Shown: piece after piece, positions 54,979 to 64,000 of the stretch
Numbering within the stretch: the stretch's first letter is position 1
How the letters are laid out: each line of letters opens with the position of its first letter
Source of the DNA: Haemonchus contortus
Lineage: Eukaryota > Nematoda > Chromadorea > Rhabditida > Trichostrongylidae
DNA: 64,000 bases
Direction of reading: 5' to 3'
Assembly (NCBI GenBank): GCA_000469685.2
Contig: LS997564.1
Coordinates: forward strand, 16,422,283-16,486,282
Made by a program: the position numbers and the translations under genes
Notes under the pieces: model-generated
What the model saw: only the letters and a program-made list of their open reading frames with translations
Told to the model about the DNA's origin: nothing
Database searches by the model: none

Positions 54979-57900
54979 ATGTCGACAGCGCCTGTCGAGG
55001 TGGCCGTAGAGGCCCTCGAGAAGAAGGTCGAAACGATGAAGATCGTCGATGGGAACAATATGGAGGTTAAGAAAGTGACCACCGCCACAGACGGCAAAAG
55101 CGAACGTCGCGAGCGTAGAGTAAGTCATGTGTCGGTCCTTCCTTATGTGTATTCAGAGTGAAACTTTCCAGTTTGCTCGAATGACGGACGAGGAACGTCG
55201 CCGTATTTGGGAGGAGGAGCAGATGACAAAGAAGGTAGGAAGAAATGATTCCAGAAATAAAGAGCGAAGATTTACTCACTGTTTTCGGCATTAGCTCAGC
55301 TGAAAGAGTGCAAAACCTGAGTAGTGTCGAAAAAGCTCAATGCAGAACATGGGAGAGCTGATAAGGAAGCTGAGGCCTTATTTGTAGTTGGAAGCTTGTT
55401 TTGACATTAGACCATGCCAACAGCAGATGCATGAGAAGGATGGGTGTACCGTGAAGGTATCAAACCAGTCGATGATGATAAGAGCCAATAAAGAGCTTCG
55501 CCCTCAATTAACAAAGAAGTCAATGTTCTGAGCTGTTATGCTGTAGATACTGCTTCTGTGACAATGAAGAATCGTGGAATCGGTAACTGGCAACGAAAAT
55601 TCTTGAATCAAGGTGGCCATCCGGAATAAGGCTTCTTTCGCTGGAAATGTTCCTGAGCGTTCGTTTATCTGATCGACCACTTGAAGCCACCACCTTCGCA
55701 AACTCCGTTCAAAGGATCATCTTGCAAATTAGGAAGGCCGAAACGCGAGTAGCACCAGAAAGGGTGCCTTTATAGTTCAACGACGTGCATTGTTCCGCCG
55801 GCCGCCTGACGGCGTTGCTGGCCACGCGTTGACGACGCAGGGCCGTATGATCGGTATTCATAGGTGTCGAGTGTTTTCAACACGTGGCCAGTACCACTGT
55901 GGGTCGGTCGGTTGGTTGGTGAATCTACGCACGTCGTTGAACTCTGAGAGCAGCCAAATGCGTCTAACAATATAAGTCTCATTCCGAGAGTTCACCTTGG
56001 CTTGGGATCCCTCCCATGTAAGGCAACGTTCAAGATGCGCGATGAGCGCTTTCTGTATTCAACTACGTGCATGAAAACATAGCGTTGCCAGACATACGAT
56101 GGCAGCGCTGGAAGATCGTCTGTCGGGAACATTGGTCGCTCGGGAGAAGTATGTTCTTGATGTCTGCGCCGCCTCTGACAGCCTGGAGCATGTTCTTTCG
56201 AAGCGGCGAACAAATCCGTCAGCGGCGGCGCGGACATCGTTGGCTTACGCCGAGCGAACAGCGTTGGCGACAGACGATGTCCAGCGCTGTCGACGTGAGT
56301 CTGACAACGCTGCGTTTTCACATCAACGAGCATCCTCCGAACGAGCAGAATTTCTGTAAACGACACATTTCATTTAACGGCATATCCTCAGGGTGTGGGT
56401 ACATTCACCCAACTCTGGATTGACGCGGCAAACGGCGCGGCGAGATTCGCGGTGATTAAACGACTCTGGCGACTATAGTTGGCGCACAGGTTTTGAGTAG
56501 ATTGGGCGAGTAGGGCCAACTGCTCCTCATCTACCCTACTTCATGTTTGTGCCCCAATGGTAGGCGCCAGAGTCGTTTAAATCACCAAGAATTTCGCCGC
56601 GCAGTTTGCCGCGTCTATCCAGAATTGGTTGAATGTTCCGTCCCCCATAACCTAATTTGAATGCACAAATTTCCACTTGCCACATATGTGACGCATGGAA
56701 AAGGGTTAAGGGAAAGGACCCTGAGTTCGTATTGGGATAGAGGGTCGTGTGATGCACATTTGAAAACGGAGCGCAAGCTGTGCTGTGCTCCAGTGCTAAA
56801 GAGATGAAAGGCTGCTTTCATAGTCCGCCGGAGGCCCGCGAGCGCGCCGCCCGGGGGACTACTCGGCCTGCGATATCGATCAAGATTCAGTTGTAAACAA
56901 GTGCCAAGCGCCGCCCCCGGCCGGCGGACTATGAAAGCAGCCAAAGGCATAAACTAAAACAGCTGCGGAGCCGCACGCATAGGGCGGAAGATGCCCCTTG
57001 ATGCCTTCCGCTCTGTAGCGCGGGTATGTGTACGAACGTGCGTCCGAGGATGCGCGCGGCAAATTGCGCGGCGAAGTTCGTAACGATTTGAACGACTTTG
57101 TCGCCTATCATTGGGGCCCAAATTTGAAGTAGAGTGGATCCGAAGGATCATCTGTCTCTACTAAACTACTCTATTTTGAGTTTGTGCCTCGAAAATTAGC
57201 GGCAGAGTCGTACAAATCATCACGAACTTCGCCGCCAAGTTGCCGCGCGCATCCTCGGACGCACGTTCGTACCGTCCCCCCTGTAGCACTCGTCGTTAGA
57301 CACTGAAAACGCAAAATCGGTAGCAGCTCTGCTACGGGGCAACCGGGAACGGAGGTGTCATCGTCAGATAGGTACGGTTCGGCTGTCCTGACTGTGAAAC
57401 AACTGAGGCATTTAACCAGAGATAAGCTTTTGTTAGAATACCTTTCAAGTGTCTTCTTTCTAGTTTCATTTTTGTTTCTCTCCTTGGGCTTCTGTAGCTT
57501 CTCCCATAGAAAAATATAAACTCTTACCGATATTCGTCCAGATGCATTACTTGACAGGGCGGTCGTAAAAGCCCCATTAGAGCACCCTTTCGTGGCAACC
57601 TACTTCTGTCGCTGCTTCTCTGGTAGTGCCTAAGCCTATGTATAAGAGTGGGATTCATATTGTTCGGCATAGTCTGTTTGCAGTGTGGGAGTGGAGTCGA
57701 AGTGGTTCCTTATATTTTTTGTGTGTTTCTTCAGTACTGATTGTCAGTTGTTTCAAGGTGGTAGAGACTGGTCTCAAAGGTCACGTAAAGTGGTATTCCG
57801 TCCTTGGTCACTACGGTTTTATTTCTCGTGCCGACGGCAAGCCGGACATCTTTGTGCATCAGGTGAGCGTTTTCTGAAAGTCGTTCTCGTGCTGTAAGAA

Positions 57901-59738
57901 TTAGGGAGATGGAGGCAGGCGGGCAACTCCCCTTTTCTCGGTTCAGTTCTCTCAACTAGGAGGTGGTATCACCATACTGTTGAGTTCCGCCCACAAATTG
58001 GCAACCCCTCCCTAATATTATACAAGTGCCTCTCCTCCATTGTCTAAATTGTCTTCTTGCAGAGTGCTATTTCAAAGTCGCAAACTGAAAAGTTCTACCT
58101 GCGTACGTTGGCTGATGAGGAAGAGGTTGAGTTTGATATCGTCGAAGGGCGCAAAGGTCCCGAAGCATCGAACGTGACAGGGCCAAATGGTGGAAATGTG
58201 AAAGGTTCCAAGTGAGTGCGGGCATTGCTTATACTTCTGAAACTCTTGTGAAGATATTGCTACAAAGTGTCGCTTAGCTTGGGGTTATTATTTCGGATTA
58301 GAATTGAAGGTCACATCCTACCCTAATCATTTGAGGTATCAAAGAGTACTGTTGTACCGTTTCCGTCCCAATCGCCGCCAAGGACCACGTGAAAATGACA
58401 CTGAAAAGAAATCTCCCGTCAACACCAACCAGGGCAGTCCAGCTGATGGCGAAGGAAAGAAACCTGTTAGAGGCAGAAGTAAGTTTACTTTGCTTTGCAT
58501 ATCTCCGTATACATGAACTATGGAGGACTGATGTGCTGAGTAGGACAGGGTCGCCGTTTCCGCGGACGACGTAGCCGTCAACAGCCAACGGAAGATGCCA
58601 ACGGTCCCGCACCCGTCTCTGATGGCCAGGTGGCAGCAAATGGTGAACTCACCAGCACTACAACGGGAAAGCCTAGTGGACCGAGACGTCGTGGCAATTA
58701 CTACAATCGTCGTTTCAGACGACAGAGCAAGAATGAACCCAAACGTGAAGGAAGACCTGAAAATGAGGTAACGTTTGGTATTCTAGTGCAGTTGTGTGGC
58801 AGTATCGTTAACTAAGCGACCGGGAGTTCTGTACAAAGTTCAGTGCAGTTCTGCTCCTTAGGCAACATTTCTCTTTTCTTAACCCTTTTTCGACTCAGAT
58901 TCACCTTGATAGTAGTCGCGAGAGCTCCAGTAGGAGGAGCATTTCTCTTAATAAATCAGGGTAGCGAACAGCACCGTGACATTTTGGCCCATCTCTTCAT
59001 TCACGTTTGCAAAAATGCTCACAATGTGATTACATTTGTGAGCCCTTTTTACTCCTTGGTTGAACTTGGGCTTCCACTTAGCTTTTATCCCCAAATTGTG
59101 TTGTAACAGTGTCAGTGGGGACGTGCTATTGAACTATTGCTGCTTAAATTCAGATTACGGGAGTGCAAAGAGGGTTACATCTCCTCTGCGCTTTAGCGTA
59201 CAGGTAGGGGTGCCGCTTCCCTTCCAACTATAATATGTTGAACTTGTGCACACTGAGCTCTTCCTCTAGGCAAGTCATGCTCCCGTCGACTGTTCTCAAA
59301 TAGGCTGATCTAAGACAAGGAGAAAACTAGCAGTTTCCAGTTAGTAGGGTTGCTGAAAGCTTATTGATAGTACATGACAGATGATGGTAACAGTGACAAA
59401 TGATGGTAACTGGTGATGCGAAAGTGCGCTAGTGGGTGGATCGAGCCCCTTTTTTTCGCCATCGAGTGTTGATATTAGAAATCCATTTAGGAAAGTTTGG
59501 AACTGCTGTGTCCTTCGGCCTCATGTCAAAAATCGTTACTCTTATTCTCTCTCGTTTTCAGAATCTTGATGCGTCAAATGAGTCTGGACACGCAGCCGAT
59601 TCGGAAAATGGTCCAGATGACGAGGTGAAGCCGGGAATGAGACGTCAAGCTGAATGTGAAAAAGAAGCATCGGCGCCTGATCTCGGCAGCGGCGATGTCA
59701 ATAACGCTGCCAACTGCGGAATGAGTGCGGCTGTGTGA
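54979..59738 (+). CDS. Y-box (cold-shock domain) RNA-binding protein, CEY family (7 exons, 333 aa)
   Basis: Exons: 54979-55119, 55172-55234, 57758-57862, 58063-58211, 58336-58478, 58544-58767 and 59562-59738; phases agree throughout. The cold-shock domain starts near residue 69 ([20 protein letters not shown], with RNP-1-like YGFI and RNP-2-like DIFVHQ). It continues through the next exon, ending with the [14 protein letters not shown] block typical of animal Y-box proteins. The C-terminal half is basic, with Arg-rich clusters ([24 protein letters not shown]) that bind RNA. Such proteins package mRNA in the cytoplasm and, in worms, support polysomes in the germline. An in-frame ATG exists at 54904, but the acceptor near 54944 favours the 54979 start. 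Acceptors before exons 3 and 5 are TTCAAG and TTTGAG. Intron 2 is packed with foldback repeats. Confidence 0.93.
55762..55956. mobile_element. MITE with GTTCAACGACGTGC inverted repeats
   Basis: GTTCAACGACGTGC near 55775 is inverted exactly near 55928. The right end continues CTCTGAGAGCAGCC, related to the GAAGTCTGAAAGCAGCC ends of the 9862-10038 MITE. It lies in intron 2 of the Y-box gene and is non-coding. Confidence 0.7.
56069..56324. repeat. Palindromic foldback repeat, distinct family
   Basis: Outer blocks GATGTGAAAACG.AGCGTTG, CAGCGCTGGA.ATCGTCTGTCG and an inner CGCTCGG block occur in inverted order on the two sides. Inverted pairing creates spurious open frames on both strands. It lies in intron 2 of the Y-box gene. 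Confidence 0.65.
56400..56637. repeat. Palindromic foldback repeat (copy 3)
   Basis: The two halves are reverse complements: CGACTCTGGCG, a TTTGTGCCCCAA-like block, and AATTCGCCGCGC/GCGGCGAGATTCGC. The centre is TACCCTACTTCA with its counterpart. It belongs to the same family as 1553-1796 and 57030-57272. Confidence 0.75.
56810..56942. mobile_element. Short MITE, GGCTGCTTTCATAGTCCGCC ends
   Basis: The left end at 56810 is matched by GGCGGACTATGAAAGCAGCC at 56923-56942. The ends equal the outer ends of the 1.2-kb foldback at 19649-20879, so this is probably an internally deleted form of it. Confidence 0.8.
57030..57272. repeat. Palindromic foldback repeat (copy 4), ~100-bp arms
   Basis: It begins GTACGAACGTGCGTCCGAGG and ends with the exact complement CCTCGGACGCACGTTCGTAC. 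The arms then diverge gradually toward a centre of GAAGTAGAGT and its partner. It shares its arms with the inner module of 19649-20879 and lies in intron 2 of the Y-box gene. Confidence 0.85.
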
Positions 59739-59981
59739 AATGGCGTATCAATCGCAACTGTTTTCACTCGTTTTACTGACCCAACATAGCGCTATGTGCA
59801 ACCCAATAGTGCAACACATGAGTTGGCCTTTTTTCCCTGTTGCATAGTGCCATTTTTTACCATCGGTTTGTTCGGCGTTTCTTATTACCGGTATATTTCT
59901 GTTGTTTGTTTTCATTTTGTATAAACCGAGTGAATGTATGTTATAGGCCACTCGTTATACTTTATTAGATGGATTATTTGC

Positions 59982-59987
59982 AATAAA
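59982..59987 (+). terminator. Candidate poly(A) signal of the Y-box gene
   Basis: AATAAA 244 nt after the stop codon, in an AT-rich context (TTTGCAATAAATTGC). Confidence 0.6.
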
Positions 59988-59989
59988 TT

Positions 59990-61111
59990 GCATGCTAATG
60001 CTGTGAAATGGGTTCCAAAAAGTGACTTCATGGAAAAAAAGAACTAATTCATTCTGAGGCGGGATGTTCTCCGTCTAGCTTCGGTTCCAGGACTCCGCCG
60101 CGCGAGCCATAGCGCATGGACGTTATATTTACTGTAGTAAGGTGGCAAACCTAGGTGACGGAACTTCTCCCCGAATTCCCATGGCAAGCGGCACACAGCG
60201 GTTACCCTACCCTTCCCCTGGAAATTCAAACCTTTCCCTCCATAGCGCAAAATCGAGCGCGACGTCGCTTTTGGGGAGAGATGCCGGACCCTGGCAAATC
60301 TTCCTCAAGCGGCTAAAACTTCAATGGTTCACATATGAGAACACGTCCAGCATAAAGTCCGAGTTCTTTTTAAGAAGCACGCGGAAGAAGGCTCAAGTAT
60401 TTTAATCATTTAATTATGTCAACAAATTAGCATTATGGAGACGACAGAATGCTCGGCCATCCGGATAGCTGCGAATTCCACCCCCATCCAGAAATGTAAC
60501 GGAACAGGAATGGATTTCTGCTGAATGAAATGATTTGAGGTGGCTAACAGATCGACACTTCGTAACCATAAGCGAGAACATCACAACATGTTCACTACAT
60601 TTGCATTGCATCGTTTATGCCAAGCTGTCTTCTTTAGAGCACTTTGTGTAATTTTTTTGCGCCTGTCTAATTACGGGCATTAAATCGAGAAATTTCGTGA
60701 TCAGAAATGCATTATTTTTTGAAAGAGGTAAGCGCTGAGCCGGCCGAATATTCAGACTTTGACATAGGAATGGGGGAGCCCAGCAATCCCTGCGATCAGA
60801 CTGGCTATGCAGACGGCAGTGGCTCAACGGAAGAGGAATAGTTGCGAGTAACATTCCCACATGCATTGTTCCGAGCTTAACGTCTGAAATGAGCTTTCTT
60901 TTCACTCCAGTTCAATGATGCAACACCGGCGGCTAGGATCTGTGGAACTGATTGAGATGGATGCTCTTCTTGTGTATTTCAAGCCATACAGAAGCAAGGG
61001 GAGGCCGTTCTACTGCAACTCATAGGGCAATTATCAACTTCACCTGTTAGTTGTATTCCTCTCGTCATCAAGGAAGCATGCAATGCTCGGTTTACTTGAT
61101 TCCTTTTAATT
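59990..61111. other. Intergenic stretch before the tRNA array
   Basis: No supported gene. Short frames on both strands have no recognisable motifs or splice context. Confidence 0.5.
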
Positions 61112-61216
61112 CCTTTTTGTAACCAATGTTTTCTCATGTATTTTTCGGCTGAAGAAATCACTAGTGCTCGATTGTCGACCGAGTAATAGATTCCGTGTCA
61201 GGGAGCACTCGCATGG

Positions 61217-61288
61217 TCCGATGTGGTCTAGTGGTTAGGATTTGCGGCTCTCACCCGCAAGGCCCGGGTTCGATTCCCGGCATCGGAA
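61217..61288 (+). tRNA. tRNA-Glu(CTC), copy 1
   Basis: Acceptor TCCGATG/CATCGGA with discriminator A, anticodon loop CTCTCAC closed by TGCGG/CCGCA, T-loop TTCGATT, A and B boxes intact. TTTT terminator ~8 nt downstream. Looks functional. Confidence 0.95.
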
Positions 61289-61395
61289 TTTCCTTTTGTA
61301 ATCAATGTTTTCTCATGTATTTTTCGGCTAAAGAAATCACTAGTGCTCGATTGTCGACCGAGTAATAGATTCCGTGTCAGGGAGCACTCGCATGG

Positions 61396-61467
61396 TCCGA
61401 TGTGGTCTAGTGGTTAGGATTTGCGGCTCTCACCCGCAAGGCCCGGGTTCGATTCCCGGCATCGGAA
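61396..61467 (+). tRNA. tRNA-Glu(CTC), copy 2
   Basis: Identical to copy 1; intact cloverleaf and downstream T run. Confidence 0.95.
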
Positions 61468-61574
61468 TTTCCTTTTGTAATCAATGTTTTCTCATGTATA
61501 TTTCGGCTGAAGAAATCACTAGTGCTCGATTGTCGACCGAGTAATAGATTCCGTGTCAGGGAGCACTCGCATGG

Positions 61575-61646
61575 TCCGATGTGGTCTAGTGGTTAGGATT
61601 TGCGGCTCTCACCCGCAAGGCCCGGGTTCGATTCCCGGCATCGGAT
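61575..61646 (+). tRNA. tRNA-Glu(CTC), copy 3
   Basis: Cloverleaf intact, but the discriminator base is T instead of A, which may weaken charging. Confidence 0.92.
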
Positions 61647-61753
61647 TTTCCTTTTGTAATCAATGTTTTCTCATGTATATTTCGGCTGAAGAAATCACTA
61701 GTGCTCGATTGTCGACCGAGTAATAGATTCCGTGTCAGGGAGCACTCGCATGG

Positions 61754-61825
61754 TCCGATGTGGTCTAGTGGTTAGGATTTGCGGCTCTCACCCGCAAGGC
61801 CCGGGTTCAATTCCCGGCATCGGAA
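61754..61825 (+). tRNA. tRNA-Glu(CTC), copy 4
   Basis: Intact; T-loop is TTCAATT instead of TTCGATT, still a normal B box. Confidence 0.95.
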
Positions 61826-61932
61826 TTTCCTTTTGTAATTAATGTTTTCTCATGTATATTTCGGCTGAAGAAATCACTAGTGCTCGACTGTCGACCGAGT
61901 AATAGATTCCGTGTCAGGGAGCACTCGCATGG

Positions 61933-62004
61933 TCCGATGTGGTCTAGTGGTTAGGATTTGCGGCTCTCACCCGCAAGGCCCGGGTTCAATTCCCGGCATC
62001 GGAA
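61933..62004 (+). tRNA. tRNA-Glu(CTC), copy 5
   Basis: Intact; T-loop TTCAATT as in copy 4. Confidence 0.95.
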
Positions 62005-62111
62005 TTTCCTTTTGTAACTAATGTTTTCTCATGTATTTTTCGGCTAAAGAAATCACTAGTGCTCGATTGTCGACCGAGTAATAGATTCCGTGTCAGGGAG
62101 CACTCGCATGG

Positions 62112-62183
62112 TCCGATGTGGTCTAGTGGTTAGGATTTGCGGCTCTCACCCGCAAGGCCCGGGTTCGATTCCCGGCATCGGAA
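62112..62183 (+). tRNA. tRNA-Glu(CTC), copy 6
   Basis: Intact; identical to copy 1. Confidence 0.95.
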
Positions 62184-62290
62184 TTTCCTTTTGTAATCAA
62201 TGTTTTCTCATGTATTTTTCGGCTAAAGAAATCACTAGTGCTCGATTGTCGACCGAGTAATAGATTCCGTGTCAGGGAGCACTCGCATGG

Positions 62291-62362
62291 TCCGATGTGG
62301 TCTAGTGGTTAGGATTTGCGGCTCTCACCCGCAAGGCCCGGGTTCAATTCCCGGCATCGGAA
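62291..62362 (+). tRNA. tRNA-Glu(CTC), copy 7
   Basis: Intact; T-loop TTCAATT. Confidence 0.95.
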
Positions 62363-62469
62363 TTTCCTTTTGTAATTAATGTTTTCTCATGTATATTTCG
62401 GCTGAAGAAATCACTAGTGCTCGACTGTCGACCGAGTAATAGATTCCGTGTCAGGGAGCACTCGCATGG

Positions 62470-62541
62470 TCCGATGTGGTCTAGTGGTTAGGATTTGCGT
62501 CTCTCACCCGCAAGGCCCGGGTTCAATTCCCGGCATCGGAA
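62470..62541 (+). tRNA. tRNA-Glu(CTC), copy 8, stem mismatch
   Basis: The anticodon stem reads TGCGT against CCGCA, so the closing pair is lost (T:C). The anticodon is unchanged; T-loop TTCAATT. May fold less well. Confidence 0.9.
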
Positions 62542-62648
62542 TTTCCTTTTGTAATTAATGTTTTCTCATGTATTTTTCGGCTAAAGTAATCACTAGTGCT
62601 CGATTGTCGACCGAGTAATAGATTCCGTGTCGGGGAGCACTCGCATGA

Positions 62649-62720
62649 TCCGATGTGGTCTAGTGGTTAGGATTTGCGGCTCTCACCCGCAAGGCCCGGG
62701 TTCGATTCCCGGCATCGGAA
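62649..62720 (+). tRNA. tRNA-Glu(CTC), copy 9
   Basis: The tRNA is intact. The base just before it differs (CATGA instead of CATGG), as also at copy 12. Confidence 0.95.
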
Positions 62721-62826
62721 TTTCCTTTTGTAATTAATGTTTTCTCATGTATTTTTCGGCTAAAGAAATCACTAGTGCTCGATTGTCGACCGAGTAATAG
62801 ATTCCTGTCAGGGAGCACTCGCATGG

Positions 62827-62898
62827 TCCGATGTGGTCTAGTGGTTAGGATTTGCGGCTCTCACCCGCAAGGCCCGGGTTCGATTCCCGGCGTCGGAA
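62827..62898 (+). tRNA. tRNA-Glu(CTC), copy 10
   Basis: The acceptor 3' strand is CGTCGGA, giving one T:G wobble; otherwise intact. The upstream spacer lacks two bases (ATTCCTGTCAGG). Confidence 0.92.
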
Positions 62899-63004
62899 TT
62901 TCCTTTTGTAATCAATGTTTTCTCATGTATATTTCGGCTAAAGAAATCACTAGTGCTCGATTGTCGACCGAGTAATAGATTCCTGTCAGGGAGCACTCGC
63001 ATGG

Positions 63005-63077
63005 TCCGATGTGGTCCTAGTGGTTAGGATTTGCGGCTCTCACCCGCAAGGCTCGGGTTCAATTCCCGGCATCGGAA
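63005..63077 (+). tRNA. tRNA-Glu(CTC), copy 11, D-arm insertion
   Basis: 73 nt because of an extra C in the D arm (TGGTCCTAG). It also has a C-to-T change in the T stem (GCTCGGG). Probably impaired, or a sequencing error. Confidence 0.85.
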
Positions 63078-63184
63078 TTTCCTTTTGTAATTAATGTTTT
63101 CTCATGTATTTTTCGGCTAAAGAAATCACTAGTGCTCGATTGTCGACCGAGTAATAGATTCCGTGTCAGGGAGCACTCGCATGA

Positions 63185-63256
63185 TCCGATGTAGTCTAGT
63201 GGTTAGGATTTGCGGCTCTCACCCGCAAGGCCCGGGTTCGATTCCCGGCACCGGAA
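63185..63256 (+). tRNA. tRNA-Glu(CTC), copy 12, acceptor mismatch
   Basis: The acceptor 3' strand is CACCGGA, giving one A:C mismatch. The D-arm region reads GTAGTCTAG. The anticodon is intact. Confidence 0.88.
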
Positions 63257-63363
63257 TTTCCTTTTGTAATTAATGTTTTCTCATGTATTTTTCGGCTGAA
63301 GAAATCACTAGTGCTCGACTGTCGACCGAGTAATAGATTCCGTGTCAGGGAGCACTCGCATGG

Positions 63364-63435
63364 TCCGATGTGGTCTAGTGGTTGGGATTTGCGGCTCTCA
63401 CCAGCAAGGCCCGGGTTCGATTCCCGGCATCGGAA
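63364..63435 (+). tRNA. tRNA-Glu(CTC), copy 13, anticodon-stem mismatch
   Basis: The anticodon stem 3' strand is CAGCA instead of CCGCA, and the D loop has GTTGGGAT. The CTC anticodon is kept. Confidence 0.88.
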
Positions 63436-63542
63436 TTTCCTTTTGTAAGTAATGTTTTCTCATGTATTTTTCGGCTAAAGAAATCACTAGTGCTCGATTG
63501 TCGACCGAGTAATAGATTCCGTGTCAGGGAGCACTCGCATGG

Positions 63543-63614
63543 TCCGATGTGGTCTAGTGGTTAGGATTTGCGGCTCTCACCCGCAAGGCCCGGGTTCGAT
63601 TCCCGGCATCGGAA
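63543..63614 (+). tRNA. tRNA-Glu(CTC), copy 14
   Basis: Intact; identical to copy 1. Confidence 0.95.
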
Positions 63615-63723
63615 TTTCCTTTTTGTAATCAATGTTTTCTCATGTATTTTTCGGCTAAAGAAATCACTAGTGCTTCGATTGTCGACCGAGTAATAGATTC
63701 CGTTTCGGGGAGCACTCGCATGG

Positions 63724-63794
63724 TCCGATGTGGTCTAGTGGTTAGGATTTGCGGCTCTCACCCGCAAGGCTCGGGTTCAATTCCGGCATCGGAA
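63724..63794 (+). tRNA. tRNA-Glu(CTC), copy 15, T-arm deletion
   Basis: 71 nt: one C is missing from the T stem (AATTCCGGC), with GCTCGGG on the other side. Likely non-functional, or an assembly error. Confidence 0.85.
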
Positions 63795-63902
63795 TTTCCT
63801 TTTGTAATTAATGTTTTCTCATGTATTTTTCGGCTGAAGAAATCACTAGTGCTCGACTGTCGACCGAGTAATAGATTCCGTGTCAGGGAGCACTCCGCAT
63901 GG

Positions 63903-63975
63903 TCCGATGTGGTCTAGTGGTTGGGATTTGCGGCTCTCACCCCGCAAGGCCCGGGTTCGATTCCCGGCATCGGAA
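63903..63975 (+). tRNA. tRNA-Glu(CTC), copy 16, anticodon-arm insertion
   Basis: 73 nt: an extra C in the anticodon arm (CACCCCGC). It shares the GTTGGGAT variant with copy 13. Confidence 0.85.
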
Positions 63976-64000
63976 TTTCCTTTTGTAATTAATGTTTTCT

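Larger units (their letters stand above)
61112..64000 (+). repeat. Tandem array of tRNA-Glu(CTC) genes, ~179-bp unit
   Basis: At least 16 units run to the window edge. Each has a 72-nt tRNA-Glu gene and a ~107-bp spacer. The spacer starts with a Pol III terminator (TTTCCTTTTG) and includes TTTTCTCATGTAT, CACTAGTGCTCGA(T/C)TGTCGACC and GGGAGCACTCGCATGG. A lone spacer precedes the first gene. Spacers vary at a few diagnostic sites (CAATG/TAATG, CTGAAG/CTAAAG, CGATTG/CGACTG). Those variants recur at roughly three-unit intervals. Confidence 0.97.

Noticed and set aside
62775..63917. Open frames of 60-91 codons across the tRNA array
   Set aside because: They arise from repeated tRNA/spacer sequence in the same phase and have no independent coding signal.
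61112..64000. CRISPR-like regularly spaced repeats
   Set aside because: Repeat and spacer are both conserved, the unit is ~179 bp and each contains a full tRNA-Glu gene in a eukaryotic genome. It is a tandem tRNA array.

Overview
The window looks like nuclear DNA of a nematode, most likely a clade V strongylid (hookworm-like) species. The reasons are short exons bounded by GT and TTTCAG-type splice sites, an unc-119 gene whose protein reads almost straight through against the worm family, a worm-type BEL/Pao retrotransposon with a phlebovirus-like envelope, and dense MITE, foldback and SINE insertions in introns. The species assignment is inference; the gene calls rest on reading the exons.

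Layout. 1-7.8 kb is gene-poor, with a small foldback repeat and a ~650 bp inverted-repeat element. 7.84-18.98 kb (+) is a nine-exon PHF12-like double-PHD gene; its introns hold a MITE, a decayed mariner transposase and an unidentified decayed block. 19.6-20.9 kb is a 1.2 kb foldback element. 22.0-25.7 kb holds a few orphan exon-like ORFs that I cannot name, and a 33-bp near-perfect hairpin. 27.04-30.84 kb (+) is a complete six-exon unc-119. Converging on it, 31.7-40.8 kb (-) is a complete 23-exon vps-50 (syndetin). A palindromic Tc1-like element, a TIR MITE and a tRNA-derived SINE sit in its introns. 41.54-52.74 kb is an intact, very young BEL/Pao LTR retrotransposon on the minus strand: 816-bp LTRs differing at about 2 positions, a 5-bp target duplication, a single 2633-aa Gag-Pol-Env ORF and a second, Gag-like ORF. 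It has landed between the divergently transcribed vps-50 and a Y-box (cold-shock domain) gene at 54.98-59.74 kb (+). The window ends in a tandem array of at least 16 tRNA-Glu(CTC) genes on ~179-bp units, which runs off the right edge.

The host genes are unrelated housekeeping or neuronal functions: chromatin repression (PHF12-like), lipidated-cargo trafficking (UNC-119), endosomal recycling and dense-core vesicle maturation (VPS-50), and mRNA packaging (Y-box). I see no operon. The most unusual features are the extra nucleocapsid-like ORF placed 3' of env in the retrotransposon, with what looks like its own splice acceptor, and the tRNA-Glu array with hints of a three-unit higher-order repeat.
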